This document shows, in pieces, positions 1 to 8,533 of a stretch of DNA of 64,000 nucleotides; positions within the stretch are counted from its first letter, which is position 1; every line of letters starts with the position of its first letter. The notes beneath the pieces are model-generated. The model saw only the letters and a list, made by a program, of their open reading frames with translations, made no database searches and was not told the DNA's origin. Both the position numbers and the translations under genes were made by a program. The stretch spans positions 1,836,501-1,900,500 of the forward strand of contig NZ_JAHBAG010000001.1 of assembly GCF_020510445.1 (NCBI RefSeq), given 5' to 3'. The stretch is from Hydrogenophaga taeniospiralis. GTDB taxonomy: Bacteria > Pseudomonadota > Gammaproteobacteria > Burkholderiales > Burkholderiaceae_C.

Positions 1-674
1 CGGGCGGTGAGCGCGCGCAGCACGTTCGTCTTGGCGCTGCTCCAATCGGCCTGGGTGAAGCTCTGGCCGGGTTTGAGCGTCCAGGCGCGGGTGACGGCCT
101 CGCGCTGCGCCGTGGCCTGCGGGTTGTTGGCGATGTCGCCCAGGAAATAGAGGTCGGCCGACTCGACCCGGGTGATCGGGCCCGGGTCGACCCGGATGCG
201 CACCGTGCCCAGCGGGGTGGGGCCGGTGGCGGCAGGCTCGTCGATGTGGATCTCTGGCGCGAAATGGCCCAGCGTGCCCAGCAGGTTGCCCAGGTCGTCG
301 GGCGTCTTGCCCAGCAACCGGTCCAGCTCGCTGGCGTCCAGGTCGCGCAGCGTGCGAAAGCGCATCAGCTCCATGTGGCGCAGCAGAAAGTCGCGCAGCT
401 CGTCGTTGCCGGCCTGCAGGTCGACGTCGAAGCGCGGCGGCGCCGGGGCACGCGTGCGCGGGGTGCGGCGGATCGACGAGGGCGCGAGTGTCTCCACGGC
501 AGCGTCGTCGGTGGCCTCCTGGGCGGCCTCGGGGGTGGGGGTGCCGTTGGCGGGCGCGGGCTCCGGCGGGGGGGTGGCCTGGGCCAGCGCCCAGAGGGGA
601 AGCAGGACCACCGTGCCCACCAGCCACAGGGGCGGTCGCGCCCATCCTGCGCGGCGCAGGAATGGAGATTTCAT
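1..674 (-). CDS. tamA: TamA/BamA-family outer-membrane protein, N-terminal part (3' end outside window)
   Basis: 224 codons are visible from the ATG at 674; the rest lies left of the window. Residues 1-32 look like a Sec signal peptide (basic MKSPFLRR start, then a hydrophobic run ending ALAQA). A Pro/Ala/Thr-rich linker follows to about residue 75, then POTRA-like sequence (GTVRIRVDPGPITRVESADL, and LKPGQSFTQADW near the visible end). This order is that of TamA, the outer-membrane Omp85 half of the TamAB translocation/assembly module. The C-terminal barrel that would settle the family is not visible, so another Omp85 member remains possible. It sits 7 nt downstream of the VWA gene on the same strand and is probably co-transcribed with it. 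Confidence 0.65.
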   Translation of the reverse strand, partial: MKSPFLRRAGWARPPLWLVGTVVLLPLWALAQATPPPEPAPANGTPTPEAAQEATDDAAVETLAPSSIRRTPRTRAPAPPRFDVDLQAGNDELRDFLLRHMELMRFRTLRDLDASELDRLLGKTPDDLGNLLGTLGHFAPEIHIDEPAATGPTPLGTVRIRVDPGPITRVESADLYFLGDIANNPQATAQREAVTRAWTLKPGQSFTQADWSSAKTNVLRALTA

Positions 675-681
675 GCGGTGT

Positions 682-1869
682 TTATTTCGACAACAGTCTC
701 ATGGCATCTTCCAGGCCCTTCAAGGTCAGCGGGTACATGCGCTGGCCCATCAGTTGCTGGACAACGCTGATGCTCTGTCGATACTGCCACACGCCCTGCG
801 GTTCGGGGTTGATCCAGGCGAATTTCGGGAAAGCATTTGTGAGCCGCTGCAACCACTCCGCGCCGGCCTCTTCGTTGTTGTATTCCACGCTGCCGCCGGG
901 CTGCAGGATCTCGTAGGGGCTCATGGTCGCGTCGCCCACGAAGATCAGCTTGTAGTCCTTGTTGTACTTGCGGATGATGTCCCAGGTCGGGAATTTCTCG
1001 GCGTAGCGGCGCCGGTTGTTTTTCCACATGAAGTCGTACACGCAGTTGTGGAAGTAATAGAACTCCAGGTGCTTGAACTCGCTCTTGACGGCGCTGAACA
1101 GCTCCTCCACCCGCTGGATGTGTTCGTCCATCGTGCCGCCCACGTCCATCAGCAGCAGCACCTTCACGTTGTTGTGCCGCTCCGGGATCATCTTGATGTC
1201 GAGCCAGCCCGCGTTGGCGGCGGTGGCGCGGATCGTGTCGGGCAGGTCCAGCTCGAAGTCGTTGCCCTCGCGCGCGAACTTGCGCAGGCGGCGCAGCGCG
1301 ACCTTGATGTTGCGCGTGCCGAGCTCCTGCGTGTCGTCGTAGTCGCGGTAGGCGCGCTGGTCCCAGACCTTCACGGCCGTCTTGTTGCCGCCCTTGCCAC
1401 CGATGCGGATGCCCTGGGGGTTGGACCCGCCGTGGCCAAACGGCGAGGTGCCGCCGGTGCCGATCCACTTGCTGCCGCCCTCGTGGCGCTCCTTCTGTTC
1501 TTCGAGCCGCTTCTTGAGCGTCTCCATCAGCTCGTCCCAGTCCATCTTGGGCGCGTTCGCCTTCTGCTCGTCGGACAGCAGCCGCTCGATCTCCTGGCGC
1601 AGCCAGTCGGCGGGAATGGGCTTGGTGAAGTCCGCGATCAGCTCCACGCCCTTGAAGTAGGCGGCAAAGGCGCGGTCGAACTTGTCGTAGTGCTTCTCGT
1701 CCTTCACCAGCGCGGTGCGCGCCAGGTAATAGAAGTCGTCCATGGAACACGCATCGGGATTGCGCGGCCCCACCACATCGGCCTGCAGCGCTTCGAGCAG
1801 GGTCAGGTATTCCTTGACCGAGACCGGCAGCTTGGCCGAACGCAGGGTGTAGAAGAAGTCGATCAGCAT
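682..1869 (-). CDS. CoxE-like VWA domain protein
   Basis: 395 aa from the ATG at 1869. An upstream in-frame start would add nine residues but looks less likely, because MLIDFFYTLR is the typical family start. The C-terminal half holds a von Willebrand A fold whose metal-site motif is DVGGTMD, the variant seen in CoxE-type VWA proteins, instead of DxSxS. The middle (about residues 120-160) is Gly-rich and basic. VWA proteins of this group pair with a MoxR AAA+ ATPase to insert metal cofactors or remodel enzymes. Here the MoxR gene lies immediately upstream with a 37-nt gap, which supports that pairing. The client is unknown; cytochrome genes lie nearby but diverge from this pair. Confidence 0.85.
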   Translation of the reverse strand: MLIDFFYTLRSAKLPVSVKEYLTLLEALQADVVGPRNPDACSMDDFYYLARTALVKDEKHYDKFDRAFAAYFKGVELIADFTKPIPADWLRQEIERLLSDEQKANAPKMDWDELMETLKKRLEEQKERHEGGSKWIGTGGTSPFGHGGSNPQGIRIGGKGGNKTAVKVWDQRAYRDYDDTQELGTRNIKVALRRLRKFAREGNDFELDLPDTIRATAANAGWLDIKMIPERHNNVKVLLLMDVGGTMDEHIQRVEELFSAVKSEFKHLEFYYFHNCVYDFMWKNNRRRYAEKFPTWDIIRKYNKDYKLIFVGDATMSPYEILQPGGSVEYNNEEAGAEWLQRLTNAFPKFAWINPEPQGVWQYRQSISVVQQLMGQRMYPLTLKGLEDAMRLLSK

Positions 1870-1906
1870 GGCAAGACCTCCGGATGGGGGGCGCAAGGAC
1901 TGTCGT

Positions 1907-2749
1907 TCAACGGTTCCTCTGGTTCATGAACACCAGCTTCTCGAACAGCGTGGTGTCCTGTTCGTTCTTGAGCAATGCGCCCACCAGCGGCGGGATGCTG
2001 ACCTTGTTGTCGGCGCTTTGCAGCGCTTCGAGCGGAATGTCTTCGGCCATCAGGAGCTTGAGCCAGTCCAGCAGTTCGCTGGTGGACGGCTTCTTCTTCA
2101 GGCCGGGCAGGTTGCGCACGTCGAAGAAGGTCTTCATCGCGGCGGTGAGCAGTTCCTTTTTCAGCTCGGGGAAATGCACGTCCACGATCTTGTGCATGGT
2201 CTCGGCGTCGGGGAACTTGATGTAGTGGAAGAAGCAGCGGCGCAGGAAGGCGTCGGGCAGTTCCTTTTCGTTGTTGGAGGTGATGAACACCAGTGGGCGG
2301 TGTTTGGCGCGCACCAGCTCGCGCGTCTCGTAGCAGTAGAACTCCATGCGGTCGAGTTCGCGCAGCAGGTCGTTGGGAAATTCGATGTCGGCCTTGTCGA
2401 TCTCGTCGATCAGCAGCGCCACCGGCTGGTCGGCGGTGAAGGCCTGCCAGAGCACGCCCTTGACGATGTAGTTGTGGATGTCCTTGACCTTCTCGTCGCC
2501 CAGCTGCGAGTCGCGCAGGCGGCTCACCGCGTCGTATTCGTACAGACCCTGCTGCGCCTTGGTGGTGCTCTTGATGTGCCACTGCAGCAGCGGCAGCTTG
2601 AGCGCCTGCGCCACTTCCTCGGCCAGCATGGTCTTGCCGGTGCCGGGCTCGCCCTTGACGAGCAGCGGGCGCTTGAGCGTGATGGCGGCGTTGACGGCCA
2701 GCATCAGGTCTTGCGTGGCGACGTAGTTTTCGGAGCCTTGGAATTTCAT
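1907..2749 (-). CDS. MoxR-family AAA+ ATPase
   Basis: 280 aa from the ATG at 2749 (MKFQGSENYV). A longer reading starting at 2857 adds a Pro-rich, uncharacteristic 36 residues and is rejected. Walker A GEPGTGKT is at residues 33-40 and Walker B reads ALLIDEIDKAD. Both the arginine-finger region and the C-terminal lid are present and the length is normal for MoxR. Members act as chaperone-like ATPases that partner a VWA protein, which is the next gene downstream. The pair probably forms one transcript leading into the TamA-like gene. It diverges from cytochrome c4 across 185 nt. Confidence 0.9.
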   Translation of the reverse strand: MKFQGSENYVATQDLMLAVNAAITLKRPLLVKGEPGTGKTMLAEEVAQALKLPLLQWHIKSTTKAQQGLYEYDAVSRLRDSQLGDEKVKDIHNYIVKGVLWQAFTADQPVALLIDEIDKADIEFPNDLLRELDRMEFYCYETRELVRAKHRPLVFITSNNEKELPDAFLRRCFFHYIKFPDAETMHKIVDVHFPELKKELLTAAMKTFFDVRNLPGLKKKPSTSELLDWLKLLMAEDIPLEALQSADNKVSIPPLVGALLKNEQDTTLFEKLVFMNQRNR

Positions 2750-2883
2750 GGACGGGGTCGGGTGTGGTGGAGGTGGCGGGAGGGCCTTGGGGCCGGCCGA
2801 TGCGGCATTCTGTGCGCGACTCGGGGGTGCGAAAGCCGGCGGCGTCAGGGTTATCAATAAGTCGGGGGTGATAGACCAGTCTA

Positions 2884-2909
2884 TATAATCGAGCGTTGAT
2901 TTTTATCAA
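2884..2909 (+). promoter_or_regulatory. Promoter with FNR/Anr-type box for cytochrome c4
   Basis: A perfect TATAAT (2884-2889) is followed 6 nt later by TTGATTTTTATCAA (2896-2909), an exact match to the FNR/Anr/Dnr consensus TTGAT-N4-ATCAA. No good -35 is visible. With transcription starting near 2896 the box would cover the start site, a position from which these regulators usually repress. Aerobic expression with anaerobic repression is therefore inferred. Confidence 0.6.
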
Positions 2910-2934
2910 TCATCCATCTCATTGTGCTTGCAAA

Positions 2935-3603
2935 ATGAACCAACTGTTGCCCATGATCGTCCGTTCCGTTGTCGCCGCTGCGACGTTTTCCGCAGCAGCA
3001 CTGAGCGCTCAGGCTCAGGGTGTCACCGGCAGCGCCGAAGCCGGCCAGAAGAAGGCTGAAATGTGCATCGGTTGCCACGGCATTCCGGGCTACCAGAACA
3101 GTTTTCCCGAGATCCACAAGGTGCCCAAGATCTCCGGGCAGTCCGACAAGTACATCGTTTCCGCCCTGACCGCCTACAAGAAGGGCGACCGCAAGCACCC
3201 GTCCATGCGCGGCATCGCGGGCTCGCTGTCCGAGCAGGACATGGCCGATCTCGCAGCGTTCTACACCGCGCAGGGCGACCAGCCCGCCGACGAAGCCCCC
3301 AAGGCGGCCAACGTGGCCGCTGCGGCGCTGATCGAAAAAGGGGCCTGCGCGTCCTGCCACGGTGCCAACTTCAGCAAGCCGATCGACCCGAGCTACCCCA
3401 AGATCGGTGGCCAGCACGCCGACTACCTGTTTGTCGCGCTCAAGGCCTACACCGTCGAAGGCAACAAGGTCGTGGGCCGCTCCAACCCCATCATGGCCGG
3501 CGTCGCCAAGCAGTTCAAACCCGCCGAAATGCGCGAGATCGCCAAGTACCTGGCCTCGCTGGACGGTGAGCTCAAGACCGTGCCGCAGTCGCGTTTCCGC
3601 TGA
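2935..3603 (+). CDS. Cytochrome c4-type diheme cytochrome c
   Basis: 222 aa from the ATG at 2935. An in-frame start further upstream overlaps the regulatory box and would spoil the signal peptide. Residues 1-28 form a Sec signal ending ALSAQAQG. Two heme-binding motifs, CIGCH and CASCH, lie in the two halves, each followed by a distal Met in a MRG/MAG context, the two-domain layout of cytochrome c4. It is a periplasmic electron carrier that in related bacteria feeds terminal oxidases, and the aa3 oxidase operon of this window has the same kind of promoter box. A strong terminator follows 23 nt after the stop. Confidence 0.9.
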   Translation: MNQLLPMIVRSVVAAATFSAAALSAQAQGVTGSAEAGQKKAEMCIGCHGIPGYQNSFPEIHKVPKISGQSDKYIVSALTAYKKGDRKHPSMRGIAGSLSEQDMADLAAFYTAQGDQPADEAPKAANVAAAALIEKGACASCHGANFSKPIDPSYPKIGGQHADYLFVALKAYTVEGNKVVGRSNPIMAGVAKQFKPAEMREIAKYLASLDGELKTVPQSRFR

Positions 3604-3620
3604 TCGGTGACCGCCCATGA

Positions 3621-3648
3621 AAAAGCCGCTCGATGAGCGGTTTTTTTT
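3621..3648. terminator. Bidirectional rho-independent terminator
   Basis: Stem CCGCTC (3626-3631) and GAGCGG (3635-3640) with a GAT loop, preceded by AAAA and followed by eight T. It lies between convergent cytochrome c4 and DUF1841 genes. The T-run is on the plus strand, so it mainly serves cytochrome c4; the short A-run gives a weaker reverse terminator. Confidence 0.85.
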
Positions 3649-3651
3649 ATT

Positions 3652-4089
3652 TCAGTCCTGCGTCGCTCGGCGGCGCACCTGGTCGATATAGGCCTGGCCG
3701 TCGGGCGGCCGGCCGGCGCGCTGGCTTTCCCAGAGCATGGTGCCCAGGCACTCCATCACCTCGTGGTGCGCGGCGTGCAGGTCGCCGCGCCGCGCCGCCA
3801 GCAGCTCCACCGCCTGGCGGATGCCCGGCGGCTGGTCGATGCTGCACTGTTCGCTGATGGACAGGTGCATGGACAGGTGCAGGAACGGGTTCTCGCGGGT
3901 GGCGCTGCCCGGTTCGCCCAGGCGAGCCAGGGCGGCGTCCACGTCGGCCAGCTCGGCGTGGTACTCGGGGTGCTCGGCGATCCACTGGCCCGCCAGCATC
4001 TCGATGGCCTCCATGGGCTGCTGTTGCAGGCTCTTGGCATAGACCGCGCAGAAGAAGCGGCGCACATCGGTTTGGGACGGACTGAACAT
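3652..4089 (-). CDS. DUF1841 family protein
   Basis: 145 aa from the ATG at 4089 (MFSPSQTDVRRFF). The central segment ENPFLHLSMHLSISEQCSID and the later HEVMECLGTMLWESQR are hallmarks of DUF1841, a small cytosolic family common in beta- and gammaproteobacteria with no established function. It has no signal or membrane segment. It is convergent with cytochrome c4 and diverges from the thiolase gene. Confidence 0.85.
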   Translation of the reverse strand: MFSPSQTDVRRFFCAVYAKSLQQQPMEAIEMLAGQWIAEHPEYHAELADVDAALARLGEPGSATRENPFLHLSMHLSISEQCSIDQPPGIRQAVELLAARRGDLHAAHHEVMECLGTMLWESQRAGRPPDGQAYIDQVRRRATQD

Positions 4090-4166
4090 GGGGGGATTGT
4101 CCCGCAAGCGGCCCGGCCCCTGGGTGGGCTTGGGTACAGTCGCTTGCCACCTTCAGGAGACACCCC

Positions 4167-5369
4167 ATGACCCAGGCCTACATCTGCGACGCGATCCGCA
4201 CCCCCTTCGGCCGCTATGGCGGCGCCCTCAGCAGCGTGCGCACCGACGACCTCGGCGCCATCCCGCTGCGCGCCCTGATGGCGCGCAACCCGGGCGTGGA
4301 CTGGGCCGCCATCACCGACGTGCTCTACGGCTGCGCCAACCAGGCCGGTGAGGACAACCGCAACGTCGCCCGCATGAGCAGCCTGCTCGCCGGCCTGCCG
4401 CTGGACGTGCCCGGCGCCACCATCAACCGCCTGTGCGGCTCCGGCCTGGACGCCGTGGGCACGGCCGCCCGCGCCATCAAGGCCGGTGAGGCCGGCCTCA
4501 TGATCGCCGGCGGCGTGGAAAGCATGAGCCGCGCCCCCTTCGTCATGCCCAAAGCCGAGAGCGCCTTCAGCCGCAACAACGCCGTCTACGACACCACCAT
4601 CGGCTGGCGCTTCGTCAACAAACTCATGAAAGCCCAGTACGGCGTCGATTCCATGCCCGAAACGGCAGAGAACGTGGCGACCGAGTTCAAGATCGAGCGC
4701 GAAGCGCAGGACCGCATGGCCCTGGCCAGCCAGATGAAAGCCGTGGCGGCCATCAAAGCCGGCCACCTGGCGCGCGAGATCTGCCCGGTCAGCCTCCCGC
4801 AGAAGAAGGGCGACGCCCTCATCGTGGACACCGACGAACACCCGCGCGAGACCAGCCTCGAAGCCCTGGCCAGGCTCAAGGGCGTGGTCAAACCGGACGG
4901 CTCGGTGACGGCCGGCAACGCCAGCGGCGTGAACGACGGCGCCTGCGCCCTGCTGCTGGCCGACGAAGCCACGGCGGCGAAGAACGGTCTGACCCCCAAG
5001 GCCCGCATCGTCGGCATGGCCACGGCCGGCGTGGCCCCGCGCATCATGGGCATGGGCCCGGCCCCGGCCACGCAGAAGGTGCTGGCCCTCACCGGCCTCA
5101 CGCTGGAGCAGCTCGACGTGATCGAACTCAACGAAGCCTTCGCCGCCCAGGGCCTGGCCGTTTTGCGCACCCTGGGCCTGCAGGACGACGATGAGCGCGT
5201 CAACGCCTGGGGCGGCGCCATCGCGCTGGGCCACCCGCTGGGCGCCAGCGGCGCACGCCTGGCCACCACGGCGGTCAACCGCCTGCACGCCACGGGCGGG
5301 CGCTACGCGCTGTGCACCATGTGCATCGGGGTGGGGCAGGGGATTGCGTTGGTCATCGAAAAAGTCTGA
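4167..5369 (+). CDS. pcaF: 3-oxoadipyl-CoA thiolase (acetyl-CoA acyltransferase)
   Basis: 400 aa, full length for a thiolase. The nucleophilic Cys90 lies in NRLCGSGLDAV, the His motif GHPLGASGAR is near residue 356, and the second catalytic Cys386 is in CTMCIGVGQG. PcaF/PaaJ enzymes cleave 3-oxoadipyl-CoA to succinyl-CoA and acetyl-CoA, the last step of beta-ketoadipate and phenylacetate degradation. The start is preceded by CAGGAGA. None of the other beta-ketoadipate genes are adjacent, so the specific substrate rests on sequence resemblance. The downstream permease begins 3 nt after the stop, suggesting coupling. Confidence 0.85.
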   Translation: MTQAYICDAIRTPFGRYGGALSSVRTDDLGAIPLRALMARNPGVDWAAITDVLYGCANQAGEDNRNVARMSSLLAGLPLDVPGATINRLCGSGLDAVGTAARAIKAGEAGLMIAGGVESMSRAPFVMPKAESAFSRNNAVYDTTIGWRFVNKLMKAQYGVDSMPETAENVATEFKIEREAQDRMALASQMKAVAAIKAGHLAREICPVSLPQKKGDALIVDTDEHPRETSLEALARLKGVVKPDGSVTAGNASGVNDGACALLLADEATAAKNGLTPKARIVGMATAGVAPRIMGMGPAPATQKVLALTGLTLEQLDVIELNEAFAAQGLAVLRTLGLQDDDERVNAWGGAIALGHPLGASGARLATTAVNRLHATGGRYALCTMCIGVGQGIALVIEKV

Positions 5370-5372
5370 TCC

Positions 5373-6116
5373 TTGATCACCGATCCGTATTTCTATCTGG
5401 TGGCGATCCCCGCCGTGCTGCTGCTGGGGGTGAGCAAGAGCGGCTTTGGCGCCGGCTTCGGCTCGCTTGCCGTGCCCATGATGGCGTTGGCGGTCACGGT
5501 GCCGCAGGCCGCGGCTATCCTGATGCCGGTGTTGCTGGTGATGGACCTGCTCGGCATGGCGGCGTTTCGCAAGAACGTGGATCGCCGGTTGCTGCGTTTC
5601 CTGCTGCCCTTCGGCCTGCTCGGCATCGTGGTCGGCGCGCTGTTGTTCAAACTGCTGGACGCCAAGGTGGTGGCCGGCATCGTGGGCGGTTTCACCCTGC
5701 TGTTTCTGGCCCAGCGCCTGCTGTTCCCGCCGAAGGCCGACAGCCCGCCGCCGCCGAAATGGGTGGGCGCCATCCTGACGGCGACCTCCGGGTTCACCAG
5801 CTTCATCGCCCACGCGGGCGGCCCGCCGATCAACGCCTACGTGATCCCGCTGCGGCTCTCGCCGGTGCTGTTCACCGGCACCATGGCCTTCTTCTTTTTC
5901 TTCATCAACATCGCGAAGTGGATTCCCTACGCCTGGCTGGGCCTGCTGGACCTGCGCAACATGTTGACCTCGCTGGCGCTGCTGCCGTTTGCGCCGATCG
6001 GGGTCTGGGTGGGGGTGCGCATCGCGCACCGCATCCAGCCGCGGTTGTTTTACCGGATGGTCTACGCCGGCATGTTTCTCACGGGCGTCAAGCTGGTGTG
6101 GGACGCGTGGCGCTGA
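5373..6116 (+). CDS. TauE/SafE-family sulfite/anion exporter-like permease
   Basis: 247 aa from a TTG start 3 nt after the thiolase stop; no ATG is available without losing the first membrane helix. It has about eight hydrophobic segments and the family features GVSKSGFGAGFGSLAVP near the N-terminus and HAGGPPINAYVIPL in the second half. TauE/SafE proteins move sulfite, sulfoacetate or other organic anions across the inner membrane. The substrate cannot be told from sequence. Coupling to the thiolase hints at an organic acid, but that is inference. Confidence 0.8.
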   Translation: MITDPYFYLVAIPAVLLLGVSKSGFGAGFGSLAVPMMALAVTVPQAAAILMPVLLVMDLLGMAAFRKNVDRRLLRFLLPFGLLGIVVGALLFKLLDAKVVAGIVGGFTLLFLAQRLLFPPKADSPPPPKWVGAILTATSGFTSFIAHAGGPPINAYVIPLRLSPVLFTGTMAFFFFFINIAKWIPYAWLGLLDLRNMLTSLALLPFAPIGVWVGVRIAHRIQPRLFYRMVYAGMFLTGVKLVWDAWR

Positions 6117-6165
6117 GGGGCTGGCGATACCATAGGGCCTGTTTTCAGACAACGAGGAGGTCGGT

Positions 6166-6783
6166 ATGCCTATCGTGGTGGTTGCGAATCCCAAGGGCGG
6201 GGTGGGGAAGTCCACCCTGTCCACCCATGTGGCGGGCTATTTCGCCGCCCAGGGCCATGCCGTCATGCTCGGAGACGCCGACCGCCAGCAGTCGGCGCGA
6301 CTGTGGCTGCAACTGCGCCCTGCGGCCGCGCGCCCGATTCGCACCTGGGAGGTGTCCCACGACCTGATCGCGCGTCCTCCGCGCGGCACCTCCCACGTGG
6401 TGCTGGACACCCCCGCCGGTCTGCACGGCTGGCGCTTCAAGGACGTGATGCGCATGGCCGACAAGGTGCTGGTGCCGCTGCAGCCCAGCATCTTCGACAT
6501 CTACGCCACGCGCGCCTTTCTCGACGAAATCGCCGAGTTCCGCAACGCCGACAAGCTCAAGATCGGCATCGTGGGCATGCGGGTGGATGCGCGCACCATC
6601 GCGGCCGACAAGCTGCAGGAGTTCGTCTCGGGCCTGGGCCTGCCGGTGCTGGGCTATCTGCGCGACACGCAGAACTACATCCACCTGGCCGCGCGTGGGC
6701 TCACGCTGTTCGACGTGGCGCCGGGGCGGGTGGAGAAAGACCTGCAGCAGTGGCAGGGCATCTGCGACTGGCTGGATCGGTAG
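6166..6783 (+). CDS. Orphan ParA/MinD-family ATPase
   Basis: 205 aa with a strong GAGGAGG ribosome site upstream. It has the deviant Walker A motif KGGVGKS (residues 10-16) including the signature lysine, then GDADRQQSA and VVLDTPAGLHG (switch regions). No ParB gene or centromere-like repeats are adjacent, so it is unlikely to be a plasmid partition gene. Small orphan ParA proteins in this group position chromosomal or polar protein cargo. It stands alone in a single-gene unit followed by repeats. Confidence 0.85.
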   Translation: MPIVVVANPKGGVGKSTLSTHVAGYFAAQGHAVMLGDADRQQSARLWLQLRPAAARPIRTWEVSHDLIARPPRGTSHVVLDTPAGLHGWRFKDVMRMADKVLVPLQPSIFDIYATRAFLDEIAEFRNADKLKIGIVGMRVDARTIAADKLQEFVSGLGLPVLGYLRDTQNYIHLAARGLTLFDVAPGRVEKDLQQWQGICDWLDR

Positions 6784-6936
6784 GGCCCCCACGCTCCGCC
6801 GCTGCGCGGGTTGCTGCCCCCCGAGGGGGCTGTTTCGCCTTGGGGCGGCCCGGCGGCGAAACATGGCCCTCACATTCCGCCGTTGAGCGGATCGCTGTCC
6901 CGAGCGGGCTGATCCGGCTTGTCGCGAGGCCGACAC
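6784..6936. repeat. Family B intergenic repeat, one good and one decayed copy in tandem
   Basis: 6784-6860 is a GC-rich palindromic element (CACGCTCCGCCGCTGCGCGGG, CCCCCCGAGGGGGC and CCTTGGGGCGGCCCGGCGGCG blocks). 6870-6936 repeats the same blocks in degenerate form (ATTCCGCCGTTGAGCGGATCGCTG and GGGCTGATCCGGCTT). A third copy in inverse orientation is at 62887-62972. The CCCCCCGAGGGGGC hairpin may also end transcription. Confidence 0.75.
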
Positions 6937-6970
6937 CCGCCACCCGGCCGGCGGGCTAGAGTCGCATCCC

Positions 6971-7426
6971 ATGAAAACCTTTGAAACCCTGGCCGATCTG
7001 GCGGCCTGCGTGGGTCAGGAAGTCGCGCTCAGCGACTGGGTCACGATCACCCAGGAACGTGTCAACCAGTTTGCCCAGGCCACCGGTGATCACCAGTGGA
7101 TCCATGTGGACGTGGAGAAAGCGAAGCAGGGGCCGTTTGGCGGGACGATCGCGCACGGTTTCCTGACGCTGTCGCTGCTGCCGGTGTTTCTGGAGTCGGC
7201 GTTCGCGGTGCGCCAGTCCGGCATGGGCCTGAACTACGGGCTCAATCGGGTGCGCTTCACGGCGCCGGTGCCGGTGGGCAGCCGCCTGCGTGCGCGCCTG
7301 ACCCTGCTGGCCGCCGAACCGATCGAACACCAGGGCCTGCAGCTGACGTGGTCGGTGGTGGTTGAGCGCGACGGGGCCGACAAGCCGGTGTGCGTGGCCG
7401 AGTCGCTGGTGCGGCTCTACCCCTGA
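6971..7426 (+). CDS. MaoC-family (R)-specific enoyl-CoA hydratase
   Basis: 151 aa, single hot-dog fold. The hydratase-2 motif is intact: ATGDHQWIH with catalytic Asp40 and His45, followed by GPFGGTIAHGFLTLSLLP. Proteins of this kind hydrate trans-2-enoyl-CoA to (R)-3-hydroxyacyl-CoA, linking beta-oxidation to polyhydroxyalkanoate synthesis. No PHA or beta-oxidation genes are adjacent, so the exact role is open. It is convergent with the small hypothetical gene downstream. Confidence 0.9.
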   Translation: MKTFETLADLAACVGQEVALSDWVTITQERVNQFAQATGDHQWIHVDVEKAKQGPFGGTIAHGFLTLSLLPVFLESAFAVRQSGMGLNYGLNRVRFTAPVPVGSRLRARLTLLAAEPIEHQGLQLTWSVVVERDGADKPVCVAESLVRLYP

Positions 7427-7443
7427 GCCTTCGGCTGGCGCAA

Positions 7444-7767
7444 TCAGCGGATCTTGACGAGCTGTTTGCGCTCCAGGCTGCCTTCAAACGCCCGGATCAG
7501 GTCGTTGATGCGTTCGGCGGCGATGGACTGGTTGTGGCGTTGGGAGATCAGCTGGTAGGCGTCGTTGCGCAGCATCCAGAGTTCCTGGGGTGTTTTGGCA
7601 TTGTCGATTTTCAGGCGCAGGCGCTGCGCGGGCAGGCTGATGCAGTCTTCGATGCACGACAGCAGGGCCTGCCGGATGGTGGCCAGGTCTTTCACGCTGA
7701 CCGGCTTTTTTGCGCCTTGGCGCGGTGTCAGGGCCGCCTGAACGATGCGGGCAATGGTGGGGATCAA
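7444..7767 (-). CDS. Small conserved-looking hypothetical protein
   Basis: 107 aa, not recognised as a named family. It is basic and predicted largely helical, with no signal peptide, membrane segment or cysteine pair beyond a single Cys. MRNDAYQLISQRHNQSIAAE and DLIRAFEGSLER look like amphipathic helices. The 17-nt gap to the MaoC stop and the sensible composition support a real gene. It has 147 nt of upstream sequence of its own. Confidence 0.6.
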   Translation of the reverse strand: MIPTIARIVQAALTPRQGAKKPVSVKDLATIRQALLSCIEDCISLPAQRLRLKIDNAKTPQELWMLRNDAYQLISQRHNQSIAAERINDLIRAFEGSLERKQLVKIR

Positions 7768-7914
7768 TGCGGTCTCCAGGCGGCCGGTGGGGTCGCGTGT
7801 GTCGGATGGGCCGCCGGCGTTCGTGACGGGCAGCGCGTGTCGGGAAGTGTGAGCATTGTGCGGCCGCTAGAGGGAATGGGGTGGGGCGTGCAGCTCACGA
7901 AAGAGTGAACTGCG

Positions 7915-8388
7915 TCACGCTGACGGGGCGCCAAAGCCCTGCTGCCGCCAGGCCTCGAAGACCACCACCGCCACCGCGTTGGACAGGTTGAGGCTGCGCT
8001 GGCCTTCGATCATGGGCAGGCGCAGGCGCTGCGTCGGGGCGAAGCGCTCGCGCAGGTCGGCGGGCAGTCCCCGGGTCTCGGAACCAAAGACCAGCCAGTC
8101 CCCCGGCTGGAAGCGGTTGTCGTACACCGACAGCGTGCCCCGGGTGGTGAGCGCGAACATGCGTTGTGGGTCGGGCTGTTCGGCGTGCAGGAAGCTGACC
8201 CAGTCGGCGTGGCGGCGCACGTCGGCGTATTCGTGGTAGTCCAGCCCGGCGCGACGCATCTGCTTGTCGTCCATCGAAAAGCCCAGGGGCTCGATGAGGT
8301 GCAGGGTGCAGCCGGTGTTGGCGCTGAGCCTGATCACGTTGCCGGTGTTGGGCGGGATTTCGGGCGCAACAAGGACGATGTGGAACAT
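7915..8388 (-). CDS. trmL: tRNA (cytidine/uridine(34)-2'-O)-methyltransferase
   Basis: 157 aa, the normal length for TrmL. The three SPOUT motifs are clear: PPNTGNVIRL (12-21), LVFGSETRGLP (99-109) and LNLSNAVAVVVFEAWRQ (133-149), which form the trefoil-knot AdoMet site. The enzyme methylates the ribose of wobble nucleotide 34 in tRNA-Leu isoacceptors, including the CAA type encoded at 43.6 kb. It is followed, on the same strand, by nothing nearer than the small hypothetical gene. Confidence 0.92.
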   Translation of the reverse strand: MFHIVLVAPEIPPNTGNVIRLSANTGCTLHLIEPLGFSMDDKQMRRAGLDYHEYADVRRHADWVSFLHAEQPDPQRMFALTTRGTLSVYDNRFQPGDWLVFGSETRGLPADLRERFAPTQRLRLPMIEGQRSLNLSNAVAVVVFEAWRQQGFGAPSA

Positions 8389-8533
8389 GGTTGCGCGGCA
8401 GGTACCGGTGGGCGTGGCAGAAATTGGAGCGGGCCAGTGGTCTGGTCTGTGGGCTCTCCCTGCAAGCTCGCGATGATAACGTTGGAATCGCGCTCCGCCT
8501 GACGGTGGCCCGCGGTTGCCGGGTGGCGGTCGT

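Noticed and set aside
6166..6783. Plasmid or integrative element partition locus
   Set aside because: A lone ParA without ParB, replication initiator or iteron-like repeats, set among core metabolic genes.
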